Assembly: GCA_015493475.1 (NCBI GenBank) | Contig: WGDC01000031.1 | Location: 1 to 41,432, forward strand | From: Deltaproteobacteria bacterium | GTDB taxonomy: Bacteria; Desulfobacterota; Dissulfuribacteria; Dissulfuribacterales; QOAL01 | DNA length: 41,432 nt | Direction: 5' to 3' | Shown: positions 1 through 7,923 of the stretch, in pieces | Layout of the letters: every line of letters starts with the position of its first letter | Numbering within the stretch: position 1 is the first letter of the stretch | Notes under the pieces: generated by a model | The model's input: only the letters and a program-made list of their open reading frames with translations | What the model was told of the DNA's origin: nothing | Databases searched by the model: none | Program-made: the position numbers and the translations under genes

Positions 1-423
1 ATACCCTTTGCCCTTGTAGGGGGCATCTGGCTCGTTTATCTGCTTGGCTACAACCTTTCAGTTGCCATTGTGGTGGGTTTTATTGCCCTCGCCGGGGTTG
101 CCGCAGAAATAGGGGTCCTGGTTCTCACCTTCATTGACCAGGAGCTTGAGAAGGAGGAGGCAAAAACAGGAAATCTTAACCCTTCGCAGATACTTGAAGC
201 CGTTCACAGGGGAACTGCCGAAAGGGTGCGCCCCATTGTAATGACAGCGGCAGCTATTGTAATCGGGCTCCTGCCCATAATTTGGGGAGGGGGGACAGGC
301 TCCCAGGTGATGCAGCGCATTGCCGCCCCAATGGTGGGAGGCATGATAACTACTACGCTCCTGTGCCTTCTTGTGTTACCTGTAATCTATGCCATCTATC
401 TCAAATTTGCCAAGGGCAGGTAG
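1..423 (+). CDS. Heavy-metal RND efflux pump, CusA-like, C-terminal end (partial)
   Basis: Frame 1 is open from the first base, so this is the 3' end of a gene that begins outside the window (140 codons visible). The residues GVAAEIGVLVLTF, a cytoplasmic loop ending in RPIVMTAAA, then GLLPIIWGGGTGSQVMQRIA and a final hydrophobic helix match the last membrane segments of the CusA/CzcA class of inner-membrane RND transporters. These expel metal ions such as Cu, Ag, Zn, Co or Cd by proton antiport, with a periplasmic adaptor and an outer-membrane channel. The metal-binding porter domains lie outside the window, so the substrate cannot be called. The gene converges with the minus-strand kinase gene that ends at 461. 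I see no clear terminator in the 37 bases between them. Confidence 0.9.
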   Translation: MPFALVGGIWLVYLLGYNLSVAIVVGFIALAGVAAEIGVLVLTFIDQELEKEEAKTGNLNPSQILEAVHRGTAERVRPIVMTAAAIVIGLLPIIWGGGTGSQVMQRIAAPMVGGMITTTLLCLLVLPVIYAIYLKFAKGR

Positions 424-460
424 TAGGAAAAGGGTAGGCGGGAGTGCAGCTCACGACTGC

Positions 461-2626
461 CTATGCACCCCGGACAGGTATGGCGAAAGAGAAGACACTA
501 CCTCTGCCAAGAGAACTTTTAACCCATATCAGGCCTCCGTGTAGCCGCACCAAGTTCTTACAAAGCGCAAGCCCCAGGCCCGTGCCTTTGTATTTTTTGG
601 ACCTCGATGAATCCACCTGTTCGAATGCATCAAATATCTTGTGGAGGTGTTTTTCTTCTATTCCAATGCCGGTGTCCCTTACGGATACCACAAGGAATTT
701 ATTGATAGTCCCGCCGTTTTCAAAAAGCCGTTCGTCCTGAAACGCCTCCGGAACGTTTTTTTCTATCCATTCCTGGTTTGTCATCCTTGCAGACAATTCG
801 ATTTTGCCCATATCCGGGGTAAATTTTACGGCGTTGGATACGAGATTATAGACGATCTGCTTGAATTTCTGCTGGTCGGCCCTGATGATTTCTGGTACGG
901 ATTCGTCAATATCGAGGTGAAGCTCTATGTTGTGTTTCATGGCCTTGTACCGGATCATGGTGAGACCGGATTCCAGGATATCCTTAATAAGAACGTTTTC
1001 CGTAACGAGTTCAGCCTTGCCGGCTTCTATCTTGGAAAGGTCAAGGATGTCGCTTATGAGGGCCAGGAGATGCCTCCCGCTTTCCAGGACATCCCCGAGA
1101 TATTCCTTTTGCACGTCGTTAAGCGTTCCGAGGTGCTGGTCGAGAAGGATTTCTGAAAAGCCTATTATGGCATTCAGGGGGGTCCGGAGCTCGTGGCTCA
1201 TGTTTGCCAGGAAGTCGCTCTTCATGCGTGATGCCCGTTGAAGCTCGAGATTACTGTGTGCAAGTTCCGCCGACTTTTTCACGAGGTCTTCAAATATTAT
1301 AGCGTTATGAAGCGCTACCCCAAGCTGCCTTGTTGAATTGTTCAAAAAGGTGAAGGTATAGTCGTCAGGAACCCTCGGCCCGGCAAGAACCAAGACTCCG
1401 ATCCTCTTGGTCTGGAATTCGAGGGGAAAGGCAAGGAATACGAGGCAGGCTGTGTCTTTCTCCCCAAGGGCATTGCGCATCTTTTCCATAAAGGGTTTAC
1501 CCTTTTCAAGGGCCTGCCTTGCTCTTTTAAGGCCGAGCCCTTCGATCTGGGACAGCAGGGATTTGTTCCCCGCCCGCCACTCAGAAGGTATTTTCGCCTT
1601 GTAGTCCTTCTTGATTTTGAGCCTGCCTGAGTCTTTGTCCAATAGAAATACAGCACCCCAGAAGACTCCGGCGACCTCTGATATCTGGAAAAGGCAGGTG
1701 GTCAGCAACTCGTTGACATCTATGGAGTTCATCCTGCTTACAAGCTCGCTGTAAGCCTGCTGGATTTTTTTTTGCAGCCAAAGTTTTTGTTTGTGTGCCT
1801 CGCTTAGTCTCAAGGCTTCGGTACGGAGTCTCACCTGCCTCTCAAGCTGTATCTGGTTCTGCTCGAGTTCGCGGTCCCTTTTCTGTATCTGCTCGAGCAT
1901 GTTGTTGAAGCCGTCTATGAGAAGTCCAAGTTCGTCGGAACCGCAGTCTGTCTCGACCCGCAGCGAATAATCCTGCCTCTTTCTCACCTCCTTGACCGTC
2001 GTGGCAAGTTTTTCAATAGGTTCGGAAACTATTCTCTGGACCCTGGAAGATATGATGTAGGACACTGCAATGAGGGCAGCCATTATGAGGAAGACTATCA
2101 TGGTAAAAAGCTTGATGTGGGAATATATCCAGGCCTTGTCCGCCTGGACTAAGACCGCTCCGATTGATTTATCCTTTACCTTTACAGGGGCTGCTACCTG
2201 TAGATACTTGGTGGCTTCATTGGAGTCTTGCGCGTACAGGTATATGCCTGGGGCTGTTTCCCGCGCCTCGGGGATATCCTTGAAATTTAGCCTGTCAGGT
2301 AGTTCTGGATTAGGGATACGTGAAAACTTGGCAAACAGTTTTCCATCCTTGGAATAGATTGCACCAGCAACGATATGGGGTTCCGCTTTGAGCGCCTGGA
2401 GTAGCTCGCTCGCCGTTTCCGGGGACCCGAAGCTAAGGGCGGCAGTGCTGTTTATGGCCGTTATCTTGGCTATTGTCGACAGATTGTGCAGCACAGATCT
2501 TTTTATGGAAACCACCTCGTTTGCGAGAAGGATTGCGGACACTACCATTATCATAAGGCCGGAGGTTGCAAGGATAATGATGGTCAGTTTGTTTTTGAGA
2601 GACAATGCCTGAAATTTGAATTCCAT
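461..2626 (-). CDS. Membrane sensor histidine kinase (periplasmic sensor-HAMP-GAF-HisKA-HATPase)
   Basis: A 721-residue inner-membrane sensor kinase. The N-terminal membrane helix (about residues 13-34) is followed by a periplasmic domain of about 135 residues resembling the CHASE8-type sensor, then a second helix (about 172-192), a HAMP segment, a coiled coil rich in Q/E/R (about 245-300) and a GAF-like domain (about 300-450). The phosphoacceptor motif is NMSHELRTPLN with His478. The ATPase domain has N, G1 (DTGIGI) and G2 (GTGLGLAL) boxes. There is no receiver domain, so its phosphate must go to a separate regulator; the single-domain receiver and the REC-kinase of the same operon are the obvious candidates. 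The ATG start has AAGAGA just upstream and lies 6 bases after the stop of the YfiR gene. Last gene of a five-gene minus-strand operon. Confidence 0.9.
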   Translation of the reverse strand: MEFKFQALSLKNKLTIIILATSGLMIMVVSAILLANEVVSIKRSVLHNLSTIAKITAINSTAALSFGSPETASELLQALKAEPHIVAGAIYSKDGKLFAKFSRIPNPELPDRLNFKDIPEARETAPGIYLYAQDSNEATKYLQVAAPVKVKDKSIGAVLVQADKAWIYSHIKLFTMIVFLIMAALIAVSYIISSRVQRIVSEPIEKLATTVKEVRKRQDYSLRVETDCGSDELGLLIDGFNNMLEQIQKRDRELEQNQIQLERQVRLRTEALRLSEAHKQKLWLQKKIQQAYSELVSRMNSIDVNELLTTCLFQISEVAGVFWGAVFLLDKDSGRLKIKKDYKAKIPSEWRAGNKSLLSQIEGLGLKRARQALEKGKPFMEKMRNALGEKDTACLVFLAFPLEFQTKRIGVLVLAGPRVPDDYTFTFLNNSTRQLGVALHNAIIFEDLVKKSAELAHSNLELQRASRMKSDFLANMSHELRTPLNAIIGFSEILLDQHLGTLNDVQKEYLGDVLESGRHLLALISDILDLSKIEAGKAELVTENVLIKDILESGLTMIRYKAMKHNIELHLDIDESVPEIIRADQQKFKQIVYNLVSNAVKFTPDMGKIELSARMTNQEWIEKNVPEAFQDERLFENGGTINKFLVVSVRDTGIGIEEKHLHKIFDAFEQVDSSRSKKYKGTGLGLALCKNLVRLHGGLIWVKSSLGRGSVFSFAIPVRGA

Positions 2627-2632
2627 GGTCTC

Positions 2633-3232
2633 TTACTGCTCCTTTGAAGGCGAGAAAATCCTGGCTACCTTGAGAAGCTGTGCATCAAAGGAAAACCCTG
2701 TTTTTTTCGCGGCGGAGAGGTTTATGACAACCTGGATCCGCTTGTTCTTCTCGATAAGTGCTATGATACCTCCCTTTTCAAGGAACAGAGAAGAGTCTCC
2801 TATGGTCAGAATGTCAGACTCGTTGAGTTCACGTATAAGGTCCGGACTTATGGTTTCTGTCACGGAGTTATCCATGTAGAGTATATGGCAGTTATTGATT
2901 TGGGCGGGCGAGTCCCTGTACTCTATTTTAAAGGGCCTCCCCCAGATTTTTTCGTTATCCGTAAGGAGCTTCAGGTTCCGGGCAATGGTGCGGTTGCCGA
3001 GGACCTGTATGGTGAAACAGTCGCCTGCCTGTATGAACTCTCGGTCCCTCCAGTTGACAAAATTGGTGAGGTTGTAGATAAAGGCCGCTCTAACCTGGTC
3101 AGGCTTGGCTGTAATGGCGGCGGTTGCTATCGGCGTGAGGGCGGAAAAAAAGGCGATGACTGCCATGACCGATATCGCCGGCAATACAAGGCAGCGCAAT
3201 CTTGTTTCTGTCCCGCGGTTTAGAATTTCCAC
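2633..3232 (-). CDS. YfiR-family (DUF4154) periplasmic protein
   Basis: A 199-residue exported protein. A basic start, a hydrophobic stretch (about residues 14-36) and AATA-type small residues look like a signal peptide. The mature part begins with KPDQVRAAFIYNLTNFVNW, the usual opening of DUF4154/YfiR proteins, and continues with the NCHILYMDN and DSSLFLEKGGIIAL blocks of that family. In Pseudomonas, YfiR is a periplasmic repressor of the diguanylate cyclase YfiN. Here there is no cyclase nearby; the partners are a TonB-dependent receptor upstream and a membrane histidine kinase downstream. I infer that it relays an outer-membrane or periplasmic signal to the kinase. The start is GTG, with AAGGTG 4 bases upstream, and overlaps the end of the receptor gene by 13 bases, so translation is probably coupled. 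Confidence 0.85.
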   Translation of the reverse strand: MEILNRGTETRLRCLVLPAISVMAVIAFFSALTPIATAAITAKPDQVRAAFIYNLTNFVNWRDREFIQAGDCFTIQVLGNRTIARNLKLLTDNEKIWGRPFKIEYRDSPAQINNCHILYMDNSVTETISPDLIRELNESDILTIGDSSLFLEKGGIIALIEKNKRIQVVINLSAAKKTGFSFDAQLLKVARIFSPSKEQ

Positions 3233-5256
3233 GTCACCTTTCCGTAAACGCTACGGGGTACCTGCGAGGAGACTAGGGGGCCAACGTTAATGTACTCTGG
3301 ATGGCGATCATCAAGAAGGTTCTGGAGTTTTAAGTCCACTGAGACGTCTTTGGCTGGGTTCCAACCAAGCCTGATGTCAAGACGCGTATAACTTGGAATG
3401 TTCATGTCACGGAGGGAATCCACGTAAAAGAACAGTGTATCGAACTGGAGGTTCCAGGGCAGGTCCATGTAGCTGCGTATGGAGAACTGATTTTCAGGCA
3501 CGTTGCCCTCGTCGAGTTCCTGGCCCACCATCTGTTGCGAGGTGTGAAGCCTGAGTTTCAGCCATGAGTAGTTAAGACTTGTCTTCCACCAGCGGGCCAG
3601 CTGGACGGTACCGGCCACCTCGACGCCATAACTGTTTTCATGAAACTGGTTTTTCAGGACAAGAGCAATGACTCTTGTCCTCCCTGGCAAGGTAAAGTTT
3701 GCTTTGCTTGCCTTGCTGGAAGGCGCCAGGCCCCTTAGCCCCCAGTACACGTTGTAAAAAGCAGATATATCTAGGGAGAACCGCTTTTTCGGCACCACCC
3801 TGTAACCGGCTTCATAGGCAACTACCTCCTCTGAATCGAAGTGGTCATTCCCCTTGTAAAGCAAGACGTTGGTCACGGGGCCTGTCCTGAATGAGCCAAC
3901 AAGTACGTTCATGTCATGATCGGCCCGGGACGGTGTCCTAACGGCCCTGGAGATGGCGGCCCAGAGAGTCTGGTTTGCCGTGGGCTTGAATCTGAATCGT
4001 CCGCTCGGCTGAATTTCAAAGCCACTGAAATCGTTGTGCTCAAGCTTGGTGCCAATGGTGAAGTCCAGTTTTTCCGGAATTATTGTTATCTGGTCCTGGA
4101 AAAATCCGGAAAACATGTTGTTTATTCTGCTCTTTGGATCAAAGTCAAAGTAGGAGGTCCTTGGAATATTGTCGTGGTACATCCTATACTCGAGGCCCCA
4201 AACTATGCTGTTCCGGGAAAATACCTTGAAGGAGTGCTGGAAGTCCAGGTCAAGCGTATCCCTCGTCTCCTTTATGTAATTTGAATTCCAGTCGGTCCTG
4301 TCTACGTACCATTTGAAGGTCGTGGAGGAACCGCTGCCTGACCTGTGTGTCCACCTGCCAAGCAGGTCTCCTCCCGTATAGTCCGTCGTTAATTTCTGAA
4401 AATGGGGTTGTTCTACCTGCAGCAGGTAATTTGGGCTTAACCGGTCGTGAGTTTGGCCGTCGCAGATCCCTCCTTCCAGAGTAAGGGAAGATTCCTTCGA
4501 AAGGTCGAAATCCAGACGGAATCCGGCCCTTCCCATGTGCCATTGATCATCGGCACTGCGGCCCTCCTTGGTCTCGAAGGCTCCCCTGTTAAAATATTTT
4601 GCATAGGCGCGGTAGTAACCCCTTGTACCGATTTTTCCCCCGTATCGCACGGCGCCAAAGCCCTGTTCTATGTTACCTCCACCGCCCTTCAAGAGCCCTC
4701 CCTTGGTTTTCTTGGCCTTCTTGGTGATTATGTTTATTACTCCGTTGACAGCGTTTGCTCCCCAAAGCGTCGCCCCTGGTCCGCGAATTACTTCGATCCG
4801 GTCTATATCGTCGAGAAGGGTATCCTGGATGTTCCAGAATACACCTGAAAAAAGAGGAGTGTAAACGCTTCTGCCGTCAACCAGGACAAGGAGTTTATCG
4901 GCAAACCAGGCATTGAAACCGCGCGCGCTGATTGCCCAGTTGTTCCCGTCTATTCTCGATACCTGCAACCCTGGAACCATGCGCAGGATTTCCGGGATGG
5001 AGGTCATGCCGCTTCTTCGAATGTCTTCCGAAGTTATCACGTAAACCGCTGCATCCGCATCCGAGAGTTTTTCTTCCGTTTTGGAGACCGATGTGACTTC
5101 AATGGATGCAAGCTGTTGAATAGAAAGGTTTTTCAGGTAAAGGAGCGTTGCATCCTTCGTAATCGCAAGGCCGGAGCCGGGAAAATCCGCAACGAGGACT
5201 ATCGATAGAAGCAGAGAGAACAGCAGTGCGGACATGGGCGCATTACCGGTTGTCAT
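3220..5256 (-). CDS. TonB-dependent outer-membrane receptor
   Basis: A 678-residue outer-membrane beta-barrel receptor. It has an N-terminal signal-like hydrophobic segment, then a TonB-box-like/linker region with LASIEVTSVSK. The plug domain (about residues 50-180) contains VYVITSEDIRRSG, ILRMVPGLQVSRI, AISARGFN and IEVIRGPGATLWGANAVNG. A long barrel follows and ends in the typical C-terminal aromatic residue (GKVTWKF). The plug belongs to the colicin I receptor/vitamin B12-receptor-like group. The ligand cannot be told; siderophore, cobalamin or an organic signal are all possible. I start the gene at the ATG at 5256, which sits 5-6 bases after a full AGGAGG. The GTG six bases upstream lies within that ribosome-binding site. 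It overlaps the response-regulator gene by 14 bases and the YfiR gene by 13. Confidence 0.93.
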   Translation of the reverse strand: MTTGNAPMSALLFSLLLSIVLVADFPGSGLAITKDATLLYLKNLSIQQLASIEVTSVSKTEEKLSDADAAVYVITSEDIRRSGMTSIPEILRMVPGLQVSRIDGNNWAISARGFNAWFADKLLVLVDGRSVYTPLFSGVFWNIQDTLLDDIDRIEVIRGPGATLWGANAVNGVINIITKKAKKTKGGLLKGGGGNIEQGFGAVRYGGKIGTRGYYRAYAKYFNRGAFETKEGRSADDQWHMGRAGFRLDFDLSKESSLTLEGGICDGQTHDRLSPNYLLQVEQPHFQKLTTDYTGGDLLGRWTHRSGSGSSTTFKWYVDRTDWNSNYIKETRDTLDLDFQHSFKVFSRNSIVWGLEYRMYHDNIPRTSYFDFDPKSRINNMFSGFFQDQITIIPEKLDFTIGTKLEHNDFSGFEIQPSGRFRFKPTANQTLWAAISRAVRTPSRADHDMNVLVGSFRTGPVTNVLLYKGNDHFDSEEVVAYEAGYRVVPKKRFSLDISAFYNVYWGLRGLAPSSKASKANFTLPGRTRVIALVLKNQFHENSYGVEVAGTVQLARWWKTSLNYSWLKLRLHTSQQMVGQELDEGNVPENQFSIRSYMDLPWNLQFDTLFFYVDSLRDMNIPSYTRLDIRLGWNPAKDVSVDLKLQNLLDDRHPEYINVGPLVSSQVPRSVYGKVTWKF

Positions 5257-5644
5257 TCGCACCTCCTGTCTTGGCGTCTCTGAAAAAGGCGGTTAGCTTG
5301 TCTATGAAGGTCCTGGTGTTAATGGGCTTGCAGATGTATCCTTCGCAGCCAGCCTCTTGCGCCTTTTTCTTGTCGCCGTCCATGGCATAAGAGGTAAGGG
5401 CCACCACAGGTATATCCCTCGTTTCTGCGGAGGATTTGAGGATAGATGTGGCCTCGAAACCGTCGATGCCAGGCAGTTGAATGTCCATAAGGATAAGGTC
5501 GGGTCTCTGTTCCTTGGCAATTTCTATCCCGGTTTCCGCATCCACTGCCTCAAATATGCGGTACTTGCCGATTTGAAGAAGTGTGCGGACAAGTTTCATG
5601 TTTATGTGGTTGTCTTCTATTATGAGGACTGCTTTTGGTCTCAT
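5243..5644 (-). CDS. Single-domain response regulator (CheY/DivK-like)
   Basis: A 133-residue stand-alone receiver. The acidic pair E10-D11, phosphoacceptor D54 in LILMDIQLPGIDGFE, the T/S of VVALTSYAM and the conserved lysine of CKPI are all present, so the domain should be phosphorylatable. No output domain is attached. In this setting it may act as a phosphate shuttle or sink between the REC-kinase encoded directly upstream (6 bases apart) and the membrane kinase at the end of the operon, or bind a target protein as DivK does. The ribosome-binding site is weak, and the 3' end overlaps the receptor start by 14 bases, suggesting translational coupling. Confidence 0.9.
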   Translation of the reverse strand: MRPKAVLIIEDNHINMKLVRTLLQIGKYRIFEAVDAETGIEIAKEQRPDLILMDIQLPGIDGFEATSILKSSAETRDIPVVALTSYAMDGDKKKAQEAGCEGYICKPINTRTFIDKLTAFFRDAKTGGANDNR

Positions 5645-5650
5645 TTGGGC

Positions 5651-6838
5651 TCACATCTCAGAATCACGGGCATGACTGTTTTCTCCTGCGCCGTTGTTCC
5701 CGGCAGGTTTCAAGGGAAGGGTAAAGAAAAAGGAACACCCCTTTCCCTCGAGGCCGTCTTCCACACCGATTTTGCCTCCATGCAGTTCCACAGCCATCTT
5801 GCAGAAGGCCAGGCCGAGGCCTACGCTTCCAGTGGAGACCCCTTTCTTTTTCAGCTTCACCTGTTCAAACTTGTCAAATATCCTGCAACGGTACTTTTCC
5901 TGTATTCCTTGCCCGTTATCAGATATCTTTACCAGGATCCCCTCCCCGGATGGCTCCGGACCGAAGGAAATTTCTATTTTCCCCTGGCAAGGCGTATGCC
6001 TTATGGCATTGTCAAGCAGGTTGCCAATTACCCGCCTTATGAGCCTGTAATCTGCTTCAAGGGCCGGGGCATCAGGGCATATGTTGCAGGATAGCGCTAT
6101 TTGCTTTGCCTCGATCTGGGGCCTGTATTGCTCCACAATTTCTGAAAACAGTGCAGGCGGATCGATCACACTTGCGTCGATCTCTATTTTTCCTTCCTCC
6201 ATTTTATGGACCTCGAGGAGTCCTTCTATCATCTCATTTAGATAGATGCAGTAACTGCCGGCGTTATGGAGGAATTTTTTGATGTGAACGTCCTGCCTGA
6301 GCTTCATCAGGCTAAGGTCAATGTTCATTGAAATACTGGTTAGCGGGCCCCGCAGGTCGTGTATAATCATGTTTGTAAGCCCGTCTTTAACACGTTCCAG
6401 CTCCTCGAGTTGCCGGTTTTTTTGCTTGAGCAGCTTCAGGCTCTCAAGCTGTTCATCCGAATACTGCTTAATCCGCAAAAGAGACTTGACCCGGATAAGG
6501 AGTTCTATCCTGTCAATCGGTTTTGAAAGAAAATCGTCAGCCCCGGCCTCCATTGCCTTTTGCCGATGGATTTTGTCTTGAAGGGCCGTTACCATGAGGA
6601 CCGGAATCACCCGCAGGTTCTCCTGTGTCTTGATCCTTCTGCATACCTCGAATCCGTCCATTTCCGGCATCATTACATCGAGCAAGATGATATCCGGGAG
6701 GTTTTCATCTACAAGGACGAGTGCCTCCGGACCGGAAGAGGCGGTCAGGATTTGGTAGCCCTCGGGAGATAGCATGGCCTTCAATATCTTGACGTTCACC
6801 GGTTCATCGTCAACAATGAGAATATTTTGGGGTTTCAT
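5651..6838 (-). CDS. Receiver-histidine kinase hybrid (REC-HisKA-HATPase)
   Basis: A 395-residue soluble protein. An N-terminal receiver domain (residues 1-120; D10/D11, phosphoacceptor D54 in IILLDVMMPEMDGFE, K of LSKPI) is followed by a coiled linker (about 125-150), a HisKA segment with His160 in MIIHDLRGPLTSI, and a HATPase domain ending in VGLGLAFCKMAVELHGG. There are no membrane segments. This order (receiver before kinase) is typical of cytoplasmic kinases that are themselves controlled by phosphorylation, so it could receive phosphate from the membrane kinase encoded at 461-2626. I start at the ATG at 6838, preceded by GGTGGGAG. A TTG 18 bases upstream gives a longer frame but has no supporting ribosome-binding site. 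First gene of the minus-strand operon. Confidence 0.9.
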   Translation of the reverse strand: MKPQNILIVDDEPVNVKILKAMLSPEGYQILTASSGPEALVLVDENLPDIILLDVMMPEMDGFEVCRRIKTQENLRVIPVLMVTALQDKIHRQKAMEAGADDFLSKPIDRIELLIRVKSLLRIKQYSDEQLESLKLLKQKNRQLEELERVKDGLTNMIIHDLRGPLTSISMNIDLSLMKLRQDVHIKKFLHNAGSYCIYLNEMIEGLLEVHKMEEGKIEIDASVIDPPALFSEIVEQYRPQIEAKQIALSCNICPDAPALEADYRLIRRVIGNLLDNAIRHTPCQGKIEISFGPEPSGEGILVKISDNGQGIQEKYRCRIFDKFEQVKLKKKGVSTGSVGLGLAFCKMAVELHGGKIGVEDGLEGKGCSFFFTLPLKPAGNNGAGENSHARDSEM

Positions 6839-7030
6839 CGGACTCCCACCTGCCAATCTAATTTTTTTATCGGTTAACCGCCGATAGTAGCTGAAATTTT
6901 TAAAAGTTCCAAAAATAAAAAAGCAGGAAGTGGCACCAGAAACAATTTTGATGTATTAATCCCAGGATAAACGCCCCGAGACTGCCAATCCTCGTGCAGG
7001 TTTCTTTTAGGGCATTAATAAGGAGCGTCT
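6839..7030. other. Divergent intergenic region
   Basis: 192 bases between the divergent REC-kinase and DUF1614 genes. It is AT-rich near 6890-6950. It holds the candidate minus-strand promoter, the CGGTTAACCG palindrome at 6871-6880, and the AAGGAG ribosome-binding site of the DUF1614 gene at its right edge. I find no convincing plus-strand promoter in it. Confidence 0.5.
6884..6912 (-). promoter_or_regulatory. Candidate sigma-70 promoter for the signalling operon
   Basis: On the minus strand, TTGGAA and TACTAT are separated by exactly 17 bases. Each matches its consensus at 4 of 6 positions and the pair lies about 45 bases before the REC-kinase start. A 10-base perfect palindrome, CGGTTAACCG (6871-6880), falls at the expected transcription start and could be an operator. 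This is weak evidence, based on motif spacing alone. Confidence 0.3.
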
Positions 7031-7702
7031 ATGTTTTTCAGTCCCCTGAGCCTTCTTTTTTTTCTGCTGTTTTTCATACTTTCCTTCATAATTTTTACCT
7101 TTATCCACATCGGCCTGATTACCATTGCATTTGAACGGATCGGCCTTACCGAGTCCCAGACGCTGGCCTTTCTTATTCTGTCTCTTATCGGTAGCAGCAT
7201 AAACATCCCTGTTAAAAAGATAAAGTCGTCGTTTAGTGCTACAGGGGACAGACAGGTGAGATTCTTTGGAATGACATACAACGTGCCAAGAAAATCACAG
7301 GGTCACACTCTGGTGGCGTTAAACCTTGGTGGAGCGGTGGTGCCCTTTTTCTTGTCTTGTTATCTAATGTTGAAGAACGGGATATTCTTTGAGCCCGTAG
7401 TTGCCACCGCTTTCGTTGGATTCTTGACCTACTTTTTGGCCAGGCCTGTTTCCGGGGTCGGTATAGCAATGCCCATGTTTATTCCCCCTTTGATAGCGGC
7501 TATTGTTACCCTGCTACTCGGGCCATCCCGGCACGCTCCGGCGGTAGCATACATAGCCGCCACCATGGGTACACTTATTGGGGCGGATATCCTCCATTTG
7601 AAAGATATAGAAGAGATTAACGCTCCTCTCGTTTCGATAGGCGGAGCTGGTACATTCGACGGGATTTTTCTGGCGGGAATAATCGCCGTGATATTGGCTT
7701 GA
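7031..7702 (+). CDS. DUF1614 family multi-pass membrane protein
   Basis: A 223-residue integral membrane protein of unknown function. Hydrophobic segments lie near residues 5-30, 40-56, 90-110, 118-135, 145-163, 168-185 and 205-223. The conserved C-terminal signature GADILHLKDIEEINAP followed by GGAGTFDGIFLAGIIAVI is the hallmark of DUF1614 proteins, which occur in many archaea and bacteria without an assigned activity. The ATG start has AAGGAG 5 bases upstream. It lies before an RCK-type potassium-regulation gene but is separated from it by a leader with an intrinsic terminator, so shared transcription is uncertain. I do not assign a substrate. Confidence 0.82.
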   Translation: MFFSPLSLLFFLLFFILSFIIFTFIHIGLITIAFERIGLTESQTLAFLILSLIGSSINIPVKKIKSSFSATGDRQVRFFGMTYNVPRKSQGHTLVALNLGGAVVPFFLSCYLMLKNGIFFEPVVATAFVGFLTYFLARPVSGVGIAMPMFIPPLIAAIVTLLLGPSRHAPAVAYIAATMGTLIGADILHLKDIEEINAPLVSIGGAGTFDGIFLAGIIAVILA

Positions 7703-7923
7703 AAAATGAATGTTTCCCATCTTGGCGGGGCACGCGTTCAGCCATACTTGTTCGATGCCAGAAATTTCATTAGCTTTCTGTGGTGGGTTCTTTTTGGATG
7801 CCGTTGGTATTCGGAAGGCCCGCTATGTAACCCCGATATAGCTCCTTATGGCAGGATAGGGGCTTTTTTAAAGGAGGTTCCCTGCCAACGCCCCTGGAAA
7901 TCTGAACCAAGGTTGGCCTTAAT
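7703..7923 (+). other. Structured leader upstream of the RCK gene
   Basis: 221 bases with no credible gene. A terminator-like hairpin (7840-7869) sits 54 bases before the RCK start. The bases after it contain complements to it: GCCCCT (7890-7895) can pair with AGGGGC (7858-7863), CCTGCC (7881-7886) with GGCAGG (7850-7855), GCCAAC (7884-7889) with GTTGGC (7912-7917), and GGTTC (7876-7880) with GAACC (7904-7908). Such mutually exclusive pairings are what an attenuator or riboswitch expression platform looks like. I could not match the sequence to a known riboswitch class. Confidence 0.4.
7840..7869 (+). terminator. Intrinsic terminator / possible attenuator before the RCK gene
   Basis: AGCTCCT (7840-7846) pairs with AGGGGCT (7858-7864), 7 pairs with one G-U, around an 11-base loop, followed directly by five more T. 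It could end DUF1614 transcription, but at about 140 bases after that stop codon it may instead act as an attenuator for the downstream gene. Confidence 0.55.

Noticed and set aside
5357-6094. Long plus-strand open frame (245 codons) opposite the REC-kinase and response-regulator genes
   Set aside because: It is antisense to two well-supported genes, has no family resemblance and spans their boundary; it is a by-product of their codon use.
6930-6955. A TGGCAC sequence resembling a sigma-54 -24 element upstream of the DUF1614 gene
   Set aside because: The matching -12 GC is missing at the required 10-base spacing.
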